A stretch of DNA of 64,000 nt from Kaistella jeonii (GTDB lineage: Bacteria; Bacteroidota; Bacteroidia; Flavobacteriales; Weeksellaceae). A model generated the notes under the pieces. The model was not told the origin of the DNA and ran no database searches. It saw only the letters and a list, made by a program, of their open reading frames with translations. The stretch is taken from assembly GCF_000812865.1 (NCBI RefSeq), contig NZ_JSYL01000002.1, positions 186,001 to 250,000 of the forward strand, given 5' to 3'. Both the position numbers and the translations under genes were made by a program. Below are positions 45,235-53,179 of this stretch, one piece after another (within the stretch, counting starts at the first letter, position 1; each line of letters opens with the position of its first letter).

Positions 45235-45676
45235 CGGTAATTTGGTTTTGATTCTGTTCAACAGCTAAGACAGGGTTCGGAACGTCTAGAACTGAAGTCA
45301 CATTTTCATATATTCTTTTAACTCCACACGCAGGAGAAACGTACTGCGATTTCGTGGTATAATTAATTTTAATTTCAGAAGTTACCGCCTTTTTTGTGAT
45401 GCCCACATAAATTTTGGTAAAAGGAACATCATCAACCCGCAACGGGATTAGTACAGAATCAACTTTAGATTTTGCCACCACCGAAATCGGACCATTTCCG
45501 TAATCTACATTCACGTAAAGCGAATCCATCGTTTTCAGCTTGCCTGTAGACTGGGTTTTAAATCTCAGTTTCATTCTTGGAGTTGCTTCACCGCCGAGAC
45601 AAATATCATCATCACTTCCGCAGGAAAAGAGGGAAATTAAAAAGATCGATATCCAGAATATTTTAAGAAATTTCAT
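45200..45676 (-). CDS. DUF6452-family lipoprotein
   Basis: 158 residues; lipobox LFSC (Cys19). The mature part has CLGGEATPRMKLRFKTQSTG, SLYVNVDYGNGPISVVAKSK and a Cys near 119. The family (recalled as DUF6452) sits with rlmD and a DUF6048 gene in many Bacteroidota, and its function is unknown. Its 3' end overlaps the next gene by 35 bp in another frame. A -7 box lies only four bases upstream of the ATG. Confidence 0.72.
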   Translation of the reverse strand: MKFLKIFWISIFLISLFSCGSDDDICLGGEATPRMKLRFKTQSTGKLKTMDSLYVNVDYGNGPISVVAKSKVDSVLIPLRVDDVPFTKIYVGITKKAVTSEIKINYTTKSQYVSPACGVKRIYENVTSVLDVPNPVLAVEQNQNQITDESKTHFYLLF

Positions 45677-45680
45677 GAAA

Positions 45681-45688
45681 CAAATGTA
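45681..45688 (-). promoter_or_regulatory. -7 box directly before the DUF6452 gene
   Basis: TACATTTG on the - strand, four bases before the ATG and just after the rlmD stop; would give a leaderless message if used. Confidence 0.4.
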
Positions 45689-45692
45689 GAAT

Positions 45693-47102
45693 TTAAATTT
45701 TTACCAAAAGTGCAATATTTTCTACGTGATGCGTTTGTGGAAACATATCGACCGGAAGAATTTTCACCAATTTATACTGTTCTTTCATCAAAGCCAGATC
45801 TCTCGCTTGTGTGGCAGAATTACAACTTACATAAACAATTTTCTCCGGAGCCAGTTTTAGAATTTGCTCCACTACTTTTTGATGCATTCCGTCTCTTGGT
45901 GGATCAGTGATCAATACATCAGCTCTTGGATGATTTTCTAAAAATTCATCGTTAAAAATAGCTTTCATATCACCACAATAAAAAGTACAGTTATCTAAAC
46001 CATTTAATTTAGCGTGTTCTTTTGCAGCTTCAATCGCCTCGGGAACGGATTCTATTCCAATAACCTGTTTCGCATTTCTGGCAACATATTGCGCAATCGT
46101 TCCAGTTCCGGTATATAAATCGTAAACAACTTCATGGCCTTTTAAATCAGCAAATTCTAAAGTTTTACGGTATAATTCTAGTGCTTGTTTGTAATTCGTC
46201 TGGAAAAAAGATTTCGGTCCGATCTTGAATCGCAGACCATCCATTTCTTCCATGATAAATCCTTCACCGAAATAAGTCTGAACATCCTGATCGTAAATTG
46301 AATCATTTTGTTTTGAATTGATACAGTAAACCAACGTTTTGATCTGCGGGAATTTTTCCAGTAAGAAATCAAATAATTTCGTGCGGTTTGCCTCATCTTT
46401 CCGATACAGCTGAAACAAAACCATCCATTCTCCTTTGGAATTCTGACGAAGCATTAAAGTTCGAAGAAATCCCTTTTGTTCTTTAACATCGAAAAATTCA
46501 AACCCATTATTGATCGCATAATCTCTCACTGCAAGTCGAATAGAATTAGAAGGTTCTTCTTGCAACCAACATTCTTTCAGATCAAGAATCTTGCTCCACA
46601 TTCCGGGAATATGAAAACCTAAAGCATCACGATTACCAAAATTTTCCTCAGAACTGATCTCATATTGCGTTAACCAACGTGCGTTGGAAAAAGAAAATTC
46701 CATTTTATTGCGGTAAAAATACTGCTCTTCACTTCCGAGAATCGGTAATGTTTCGAAATCTTCTAAACCGCCAATTCTTTTAATATTATTAAAAACTTCG
46801 TCCTGTTTAATATCAAGTTGTTTTTCATAAGAAAGATTTTGCCATTTGCAACCGCCGCAAACTCCGAAGTGAATACATTTTGGCTCTACTCTGAAAGGCG
46901 ACTTTTCTAAAATCTCTATCATTTCAGCTTCAAAATAATTTGATTTCGATTTCTTCACGCGTACATTGACCAGATCGCCAGGAACTGCGCCGGAAACCAG
47001 AACGGTTTTCCCTTCCTCCGTTCTTCCTACTGCAATACCTTTTGATCCTGCTGAAACCAATCTAATATTTTCTAAAACGATATTTTGCTTTTTTCTTCTC
47101 AT
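45693..47102 (-). CDS. rlmD: 23S rRNA (uracil-C5)-methyltransferase, RlmD/TrmA family
   Basis: 469 residues. A TRAM domain occupies about 3-62. The Fe-S cluster cysteines are CIHFGVCGGC (Cys76, Cys82, Cys85) with Cys178 in LKECWLQ. The Rossmann methyltransferase domain has VVYDLYTGTGTIAQYVA, VLITDPPRDGMHQKV and the catalytic cysteine in VYVSCNSATQARDL. It methylates uracil in 23S rRNA; which uracil (1939 or another) cannot be read here. First gene of an apparent three-gene operon. Confidence 0.93.
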   Translation of the reverse strand: MRRKKQNIVLENIRLVSAGSKGIAVGRTEEGKTVLVSGAVPGDLVNVRVKKSKSNYFEAEMIEILEKSPFRVEPKCIHFGVCGGCKWQNLSYEKQLDIKQDEVFNNIKRIGGLEDFETLPILGSEEQYFYRNKMEFSFSNARWLTQYEISSEENFGNRDALGFHIPGMWSKILDLKECWLQEEPSNSIRLAVRDYAINNGFEFFDVKEQKGFLRTLMLRQNSKGEWMVLFQLYRKDEANRTKLFDFLLEKFPQIKTLVYCINSKQNDSIYDQDVQTYFGEGFIMEEMDGLRFKIGPKSFFQTNYKQALELYRKTLEFADLKGHEVVYDLYTGTGTIAQYVARNAKQVIGIESVPEAIEAAKEHAKLNGLDNCTFYCGDMKAIFNDEFLENHPRADVLITDPPRDGMHQKVVEQILKLAPEKIVYVSCNSATQARDLALMKEQYKLVKILPVDMFPQTHHVENIALLVKI

Positions 47103-47119
47103 GGAAATTTTAATGGTGG

Positions 47120-47127
47120 CAAAAGTA
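47120..47127 (-). promoter_or_regulatory. -7 promoter box for rlmD
   Basis: TACTTTTG on the - strand, 17 bp before the rlmD ATG. Confidence 0.55.
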
Positions 47128-47140
47128 AGGTTTTAAAATA

Positions 47141-47163
47141 AAAAAAAGACGATAAATCGCCTT
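47141..47163 (-). terminator. Terminator of the small membrane protein gene
   Basis: AAGACGAT (47146-47153) pairs with ATCGCCTT (47156-47163, one G-U); T tract on -. The loop is very short. Confidence 0.6.
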
Positions 47164-47233
47164 CTCTTTCAAATTAAGTGTTTAAAGAAACTCTTTAATA
47201 TTTTGAATCCTATCGATTTAGAAAACTTTCACC

Positions 47234-47536
47234 TCAAGCCTGGACAAAATATTTCGGCCGGCTTCGCAGATAAAATAAACCTGTAATTCCACCTGAAATC
47301 AAAAACCCTAAAGTCCAGAGATATTTCCCCGGAATGTTGTTTCTGAAAACATCAGATATTAAAACAAGAGCGACAAGAAAACTGCACAGAAAAGCGATAT
47401 ACGTCAGAAATTTTCCGGCTGCGAGTGGAATTCCAAAAGATGTCAGATCGAATGACACTGTAAAAACGGTAAAAATTGCACCAAATAAGGCAAGCGGAAT
47501 CAAAATGTTTGCTGGAATAAGTAGTTTTGTTTTCAT
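47234..47536 (-). CDS. Small membrane protein of unknown function
   Basis: 100 residues with three hydrophobic helices (about 5-28, 38-60, 70-90) and a basic ending RSRPKYFVQA. No family recognised. It is a single-gene unit with a -7 box at 47550-47557 that overlaps the terminator of the TlpA-like gene. Confidence 0.65.
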   Translation of the reverse strand: MKTKLLIPANILIPLALFGAIFTVFTVSFDLTSFGIPLAAGKFLTYIAFLCSFLVALVLISDVFRNNIPGKYLWTLGFLISGGITGLFYLRSRPKYFVQA

Positions 47537-47549
47537 AGTAGAATTTCAT

Positions 47550-47557
47550 CAAATATA
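47550..47557 (-). promoter_or_regulatory. -7 promoter box for the small membrane protein gene
   Basis: TATATTTG on the - strand, 13 bp before the ATG at 47536. Confidence 0.5.
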
Positions 47558-47592
47558 AAAAAAATTCCTGACAGAAAAATCTGTCAGGAATT
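47557..47592 (-). terminator. Terminator of the TlpA-like gene
   Basis: AATTCCTGACAGA (47563-47575) pairs exactly with TCTGTCAGGAATT (47580-47592); T tract on -. Confidence 0.88.
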
Positions 47593-47610
47593 ATATGATT
47601 GATGAAATTT

Positions 47611-49134
47611 TTATTTCGCTGGAGCAGGTTGTGGAGCCTGCTGCTGTTGAGCCTGTGGTTGTGGCGCTAATAAATCATTTTGCAATTGTGCTTGTGGTTG
47701 CGCAGTCGGCGCTTTCAAACCAGAAACTTTATCTAATGCCGTGATCAATTCAGGATCTCCTAAATTATTAAAGAATCTGCTTGCAATTTTTCCATCTTTA
47801 TCTAAAACAACGAAAGAAGGAAGTTTGAAACCATAAAGTCCTAGATCTTTCGCAACCTGAGAATTTAATCCACCATCAGCATAAGCATTATTTCCAGGAA
47901 GTCCTTTCAACATTGCATTGCTGGTTTTGATGAACTGATCTTTGGTATCATCGAAATTCACATAAGTGAAATCCATTTTTGATTTGTAGAAATTAGCAAC
48001 TTCTTTCAAAACAGGAATGGTAGCTTCAGAAATATAAGGATTCCAGGAAGCGTAAAACATTACCAATGTTGGTTTTCCTTTAACATCTGCAAGTTTAAAA
48101 TCGCTGCCATCTTGCTTGATCAATTTTGCAGTTGGAACCGCTTCTCCGATTTTCGGTCCGCTAATCACAAACTGAAGATGCTCTAAATCTTTTTTGATCC
48201 CGGCGTCTTTGATCTTATCTTTAATGGTGTTTGCGACGGCAGCAGCATGTTCTGCAGTCATTCCCGGCGCAAGATCACCACCAATAACATATGCTAAAAG
48301 ATAATCTTTGGTAATTTGTGACAGGTCTTTTTTCGTATCTAAAAATCTAGAAAACATAGAAGAAGGAAGTTCGCCTTCTTTTTTGTTAGTCGTACTAAAT
48401 GTTTGAATTTCCGGACTTAATTTTCCTAAAAGATAATTTCTGTAAATAGGCTGCTCTTTTAATAATCGGTCGCTGTCGCCCTCCAATTTTTTTACAGCAT
48501 CTTTGAATTTCTGAGAAGGTTTGTAAGCAACGTCCTGTGCAGCTTGTGCATGATTCGTTTCGTACTGATTCATCAATCCTAAGATACTTGCATTCAATTC
48601 GTCTTTTTTCCATTTTACAACTTCGCTGTCCGCTGAAGTATTCTTTGCAGAAGCATCGATATTTTTTTCAATGTCAGTTTTGATTTTGTCAGCTTCTTTC
48701 AAAAAATTAGCTTCATCTTTCGCAACCAGTTCTCCTACATTAATTTTAGCAGCGTAAGTCTGAATGAACTTTTGAACTTCCAAAAGAAAATCGTTGTTCT
48801 TTTTTGCATCACCAGTAATGGTAAATTGATTTGGGAAATTCTCAGCTTTTCCGGAAATATTAAATGTCTGACCACCTTTCAGATAAACCATAGCAGTTTT
48901 TCCGGCGTACGACATAATGTACATTCCGTCTTTCGGTGCATCGAAACTTCCGGAAAAACTTCCTTTCGCGTCAACACCCATATTTACAAGCGGTAAAGTT
49001 GCAACACCTGAAGCTTCTACAAATTCGATTCTTTCTAATGGAGAACCGCCTGCAAAATTACCTTTTACTTCTACTTTTTTTGAACATGATATCGTGGCAA
49101 TAGCAACGAAAAGCATCAACAAATAATTTTTCAT
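47611..49134 (-). CDS. TlpA-like thioredoxin-fold lipoprotein lacking CxxC
   Basis: 507 residues, lipobox ISC (Cys17). An N-terminal DUF4369-like beta domain (about 20-110), a helical middle and a C-terminal thioredoxin/TlpA fold (about 325-475) with GKPTLVMFYASWNPYISEAT and the cis-Pro loop KLPSFVVLDKDG (Pro439). Where active TlpA proteins have WCxxC this one has WNPYI (364-368), and Cys17 is the only cysteine in the whole protein. A Gln/Pro/Ala-rich tail ends it. Disulfide exchange is impossible, so it is probably a binding or scaffold protein on the envelope. Confidence 0.85.
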   Translation of the reverse strand: MKNYLLMLFVAIATISCSKKVEVKGNFAGGSPLERIEFVEASGVATLPLVNMGVDAKGSFSGSFDAPKDGMYIMSYAGKTAMVYLKGGQTFNISGKAENFPNQFTITGDAKKNNDFLLEVQKFIQTYAAKINVGELVAKDEANFLKEADKIKTDIEKNIDASAKNTSADSEVVKWKKDELNASILGLMNQYETNHAQAAQDVAYKPSQKFKDAVKKLEGDSDRLLKEQPIYRNYLLGKLSPEIQTFSTTNKKEGELPSSMFSRFLDTKKDLSQITKDYLLAYVIGGDLAPGMTAEHAAAVANTIKDKIKDAGIKKDLEHLQFVISGPKIGEAVPTAKLIKQDGSDFKLADVKGKPTLVMFYASWNPYISEATIPVLKEVANFYKSKMDFTYVNFDDTKDQFIKTSNAMLKGLPGNNAYADGGLNSQVAKDLGLYGFKLPSFVVLDKDGKIASRFFNNLGDPELITALDKVSGLKAPTAQPQAQLQNDLLAPQPQAQQQQAPQPAPAK

Positions 49135-49154
49135 CTTTTAAATTTAAATTTCCG

Positions 49155-49162
49155 CAAAAATA
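49155..49162 (-). promoter_or_regulatory. -7 promoter box for the TlpA-like gene
   Basis: TATTTTTG on the - strand, 20 bp before the ATG at 49134. Confidence 0.5.
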
Positions 49163-49312
49163 GGTGTTTTATTTTGAATGTATCCCCTATCAATTCACAA
49201 AAAAACGTTAAGATTTACTGCAATTCAAATGATTCAATGCATTTTAATTTGAAAATAAGAATAAACTTTAAAAGCTGTAAATCTTTGAAGATCTATGATT
49301 CTCTTTGAATTT

Positions 49313-49795
49313 CTACTCTTTATGTAATAATTTTAAAAGTGCCACTTTGTCTAAGAATTGAAAATACCTCGACTGAGCCTGAAAATTTTCATCAAAAAAA
49401 ATAAAAGCGGGCAAAGAAAATGGTTTATTTTTTCTACTCGCGAGCAGTAACGGAAGTTCGTGAACGGGATTTAATTTTTTGACTCTTTTATTGGTAAAGG
49501 TTTGATTTCCGAAGACAAAGCTTTCCTTGGTTTCAACATTCATTTTCACAGCGTAATACTCTTCGTTTAAAACTTTGATCACTGCTGTATCCTGAAAAGT
49601 TGTGCGCTCCATTTCTTTACAGTACATGCACCAATCAGCATAAAAATTCACAAACACTTTCTTCGGTTTTAATAATAAAGAATCGTTCAGCTGTGTAAAA
49701 TTTAACCAATGAACTTTCTCGGCGAATTTTTGCGAGCAAGCAAGATTTCCACCAAAGAGAAAAAACAATATTATTAAACAAGCTGAACGATTCAA
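49313..49795 (-). CDS. Exported thioredoxin-family protein
   Basis: 160 residues with a signal peptide or lipobox at the N-terminus (FGGNLAC, Cys20). The thioredoxin fold contains KVFVNFYADWCMYCKEMERT with the redox pair Cys56 and Cys59 (CMYC), followed by a DUF255/DsbD-gamma-like arrangement (TFQDTAVIKVLNEEYYAVKM) and the cis-Pro in FSLPAFIFFDEN. It follows the TonB receptor gene by 13 bp, so the two form an operon and it may reduce or fold the receptor's cysteines. Confidence 0.85.
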   Translation of the reverse strand: MNRSACLIILFFLFGGNLACSQKFAEKVHWLNFTQLNDSLLLKPKKVFVNFYADWCMYCKEMERTTFQDTAVIKVLNEEYYAVKMNVETKESFVFGNQTFTNKRVKKLNPVHELPLLLASRKNKPFSLPAFIFFDENFQAQSRYFQFLDKVALLKLLHKE

Positions 49796-49808
49796 ACCAA
49801 AAAAAAAT

Positions 49809-52118
49809 TTATATAGATTTTATACGTATTCCTAAAAACAAAGTTCGGGGCATATTCGGTCCGTAAATAAAGTTGCTGTCCCGGTTTTTACCCGTGTCAA
49901 AAGTCTTCTGATAGGAATCAAAAATATTTTTCATTCCACCAAATATTTCAATTCCGGATTTAATTTTAGGGAAATTGAAAGTATGACCAGCGCGAAACCC
50001 TAAATCTGTAAAAGATTTCGCGTTGAAATATTCATCAACATCCTGTCCTGTTCCTTCGGCCGCAACGTGAGCAAGAACCATTTTACCCGTGAAAACTCCA
50101 TTGGCACTAATGTTCCAGTTTTTATTTGGATTGTAAGTGATCGTTGCATAACCGTAATTATTTGGTGTACGCAAAAATTCTCTTCTCGGCTCTAAACCTT
50201 CGACATTTGAAACCGGAGTTTTAAACTGACTTTTTTGAAAAGTAAATCCGCCATCCAGCTGCACCACATAATCAAAATTTGCACGCGCTTCGATGGTAAT
50301 TCCTTTAACAACAGCTTCATCGCCATTTCTTTTTTCAAAAATATCTCCGAATTCATCTTTGCCTAAAGGAAACTGGAAAAAAGCATCTTTCAATCTCGTG
50401 TAAAAACCTTCAACAGTAAATCCTGCGATAAAATGTTCCGTCGCTTTATCATAATTGACAGAACCTGTGAAACTATTCGATCTTTCCTCTTTTAAATTTG
50501 GAGACAAAGAAATTCTGGAAACTCCACCTCCTGCAAAAGCGATATGCAAATCGGTATCAAAAGCTTGTGGTGCGCGAAAACCTGTTCCCCATCCCGCTCT
50601 GAACTGAGTATTTGCAAGTCCTTTGTAAAGCAGAGAAATTCTAGGACTAAAAATCGCATGATTGACCAAATTGTGTTTATCTAATCGAAATCCGGTGAGG
50701 AAATTTAAGGTTGGCGTAATGTCCCAATCATTCTGAACGTAAGCTCCAAAATTTTTCGTGGTTTGATCGATCTCATATCTGTACGTTGGGATTTCATCGA
50801 AGACTTTATCGTAAACATATTCTGCACCGGCGGTTAAAACAGAACTTCCGACAATGAATTTTTCAAATTTATTATTGAACTGAACTCCACCTTGATGCGT
50901 AATTACGTCGGAAGTGCCATAAGGAGGATTTGCAAAAAAGGCTGCCAATTCGTCGGGATCGTCGGGATTAATTCCTGTATAATGTTTACGGTCAGTTTTC
51001 TGGCCGCCGTAGAAAAAACTTAATGAATTTTTATTATCATTAAAACCGATGGTATAGTCTGCACTTCCCATCAAAATATTATGCGTTCTTTCTTCTGACT
51101 GTTTTGCCAAATAAGCTGGTTTATCTACAATTTCACCACCAAATCTGTATTCGTTGATGCTGCTTAAACTTAACTCCAATTTTTGATTCATGGCAGGTTT
51201 AAAGAAAAAATTTGCACCAAAAGTATTGTCTTTCAGCTCAGGAAGTTCGGAATAGTTGTCACCATTTGCATCGTACTGTCCTCTGTTTCTGTTGTTCACA
51301 AATAAACTGACGCCCATGTTCCGGTCTTCATTGACAAAGGAGGCATTTCCAGTGATGATATTATCGGTTGTTTTGCCTTTTATACTTTGGAGCGTATTTG
51401 TAAAACTATAATTATTACCATCGGGAATTTTCGTAATTACATTCACCGTTCCACCAATTGCACTTGATCCATAAAGTGCCGAAACTCCACCACGAACGAC
51501 TTCTATCCGATCAATCATGTTGGTAGGAATCTGTTCCATTCCGTACAATCCCATCAAAGGACTAAAAATTGGTCGGCTGTTAATCAGAATTTGGGAATAA
51601 CCACCTTGCAATCCATTAATTCTTAACTGCGTATAATTACACGTTTGACAATCGGTTTCTACCCTTAATCCCGGCTGATATTTTAAACCCTCAGATAATG
51701 TAGTTGCAACTACCTGATCTAAAGTTTTACTGTTAATGAGATTTACGATCACGGCAGAATTTGTTTTTCTTTTCGGAGTTCGGGTTCCGGTAATAACAAC
51801 CTGTTCTATTGAATGTAATTCAGAAATTAAATCAAAATCTAAAGTCGTCGTTTGATTTTCTTTAATAGTGAAAGGTTTTATATTTTTTTTGTACCCATCT
51901 GAAGAAATTACTGCTTGATAATTTCCTATGGGAAGATTATCCATTTCATAATTACCTACTGAATCTGTAACTTTTGAGTAAGATGTTTTTAAAATACTAA
52001 CTGAAATATCGGATATAGTTTTTTGTTTAGAACTTACGGCTCCAGCTAAACTTCCCGTTTGTGCAGAGAGTTGCAATGTACATAACAGTACTAAAATGAG
52101 TGTAGATATTTGCTTCAT
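49809..52118 (-). CDS. TonB-dependent outer-membrane receptor
   Basis: 769 residues: signal peptide about 1-20, carboxypeptidase-like regulatory domain (about 22-97), TonB-box-like IEQVVITGTR (104-113), plug (about 115-235) and beta barrel ending in LFLGIRIKS. The plug has DCQTCNYTQLRINGLQGGYS, with Cys157 and Cys160, a CxxC also seen in heme/iron-type receptors of Bacteroidota. The substrate is not provable; iron, heme or copper are candidates. An adjacent thioredoxin gene and a DtxR-like palindrome upstream fit metal-related regulation. Confidence 0.88.
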   Translation of the reverse strand: MKQISTLILVLLCTLQLSAQTGSLAGAVSSKQKTISDISVSILKTSYSKVTDSVGNYEMDNLPIGNYQAVISSDGYKKNIKPFTIKENQTTTLDFDLISELHSIEQVVITGTRTPKRKTNSAVIVNLINSKTLDQVVATTLSEGLKYQPGLRVETDCQTCNYTQLRINGLQGGYSQILINSRPIFSPLMGLYGMEQIPTNMIDRIEVVRGGVSALYGSSAIGGTVNVITKIPDGNNYSFTNTLQSIKGKTTDNIITGNASFVNEDRNMGVSLFVNNRNRGQYDANGDNYSELPELKDNTFGANFFFKPAMNQKLELSLSSINEYRFGGEIVDKPAYLAKQSEERTHNILMGSADYTIGFNDNKNSLSFFYGGQKTDRKHYTGINPDDPDELAAFFANPPYGTSDVITHQGGVQFNNKFEKFIVGSSVLTAGAEYVYDKVFDEIPTYRYEIDQTTKNFGAYVQNDWDITPTLNFLTGFRLDKHNLVNHAIFSPRISLLYKGLANTQFRAGWGTGFRAPQAFDTDLHIAFAGGGVSRISLSPNLKEERSNSFTGSVNYDKATEHFIAGFTVEGFYTRLKDAFFQFPLGKDEFGDIFEKRNGDEAVVKGITIEARANFDYVVQLDGGFTFQKSQFKTPVSNVEGLEPRREFLRTPNNYGYATITYNPNKNWNISANGVFTGKMVLAHVAAEGTGQDVDEYFNAKSFTDLGFRAGHTFNFPKIKSGIEIFGGMKNIFDSYQKTFDTGKNRDSNFIYGPNMPRTLFLGIRIKSI

Positions 52119-52133
52119 AAATTATTGTATGGG

Positions 52134-52141
52134 CAAATATA
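52134..52141 (-). promoter_or_regulatory. -7 promoter box for the TonB receptor operon
   Basis: TATATTTG on the - strand, 15 bp before the ATG at 52118. Confidence 0.55.
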
Positions 52142-52169
52142 GAAAAAAGTTTTTGTAATAAAACATAAT

Positions 52170-52189
52170 TTGTTAGATTAGTCTAACAA
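52170..52189. promoter_or_regulatory. DtxR/MntR-like palindromic operator
   Basis: TTGTTAGATTAGTCTAACAA is a perfect 8-4-8 palindrome, 28 bp upstream of the -7 box of the TonB receptor operon, beside its expected -33 region. The TTAG/CTAA layout resembles known DtxR-family iron boxes. The regulator is inferred. Confidence 0.55.
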
Positions 52190-52332
52190 TTTTAATAAAT
52201 AATTTATATATACATCATATCTAATTCATTTACAATTAATTATTAATGGAGAAAATCTTTAAGAAAAGGAAAATAGTGTGATTATATTGATAAGATTAAA
52301 ATAAATGATTACAATTAATCTAAAATTTAGAA

Positions 52333-52366
52333 CAAAAAAAATCGCCTTCTGTTAAAAAGACGATTT
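52333..52366 (-). terminator. Terminator of sdhB
   Basis: AAATCGCCTT (52339-52348) pairs with AAGACGATTT (52357-52366, one G-U); a T tract follows on -. Confidence 0.8.
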
Positions 52367-52388
52367 GATTTATTAGGTAAATAATATT

Positions 52389-53156
52389 TTATTCTTTCTC
52401 GATATTGGCTACTGCAAATTCTCGGTTCAATCTTGCGATTACTTCGAGCGTAATTCCTTTCGGACATTCTACTTCGCAAGCACCTGTATTAGAGCAGTTT
52501 CCGAAACCTTCTTCGTCCATTGCTTTCACCATATTTAAAACTCTTCTTTTCGCTTCTACTCTACCTTGAGGAAGTAGTGCATACTGAGAAACTTTTGCTC
52601 CTACAAATAACATGGCAGAACCATTTTTACAAGTGGCAACACAAGCTCCACAACCGATGCAAGCTGCTGCATCCATCGCTTTATCAGCATCTTCTTTCGG
52701 AACTAAAATTGAATTTGCATCGGTAGTATGTCCAGACGTATTTATAGAAATAAATCCACCTGCAGCCATCACTCGATCAAAAGAACTTCTGTCTACCACC
52801 AAATCTTTGATTACTGGAAAAGCAGCACTTCTCCAAGGTTCGATATGAATGGTTTCGCCATCTTTGAACATTCTCATGTGAAGTTGGCAAGTTGTGATTC
52901 CTGTATCTGGACCGTGAGGTCTTCCGTTTATATATAGCGAACACATTCCGCAAATTCCTTCGCGACAATCGTGGTCAAAAGCGATTGATTCTTTCCCTTC
53001 GTTGATCAATTGCTCATTAAGCATGTCCAACATTTCCAAGAATGATGAATCCGTGGAGACATCGGAAATTTTGTGGGTTTCGAATTGACCTTTTGTTTTA
53101 TTATTTTTCTGTCTCCAAATTTTTAGAGTCAGGTTTAATCCTTTTTGTGTACTCAT
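52389..53156 (-). CDS. sdhB: Succinate dehydrogenase/fumarate reductase iron-sulfur subunit
   Basis: 255 residues. [2Fe-2S] ligands are Cys64, Cys69, Cys72 and Cys90 ([10 protein letters not shown] and TTC). The ferredoxin-like half has [11 protein letters not shown] (Cys166, 169, 172, 176) and [11 protein letters not shown] (Cys221, 227, 231) for the [4Fe-4S] and [3Fe-4S] clusters. It transfers electrons from SdhA to the membrane cytochrome. Last gene of sdhCAB, 23 bp after sdhA. Confidence 0.97.
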   Translation of the reverse strand: MSTQKGLNLTLKIWRQKNNKTKGQFETHKISDVSTDSSFLEMLDMLNEQLINEGKESIAFDHDCREGICGMCSLYINGRPHGPDTGITTCQLHMRMFKDGETIHIEPWRSAAFPVIKDLVVDRSSFDRVMAAGGFISINTSGHTTDANSILVPKEDADKAMDAAACIGCGACVATCKNGSAMLFVGAKVSQYALLPQGRVEAKRRVLNMVKAMDEEGFGNCSNTGACEVECPKGITLEVIARLNREFAVANIEKE

Positions 53157-53179
53157 TTTCTTATTTACTTTTTTGGAGA

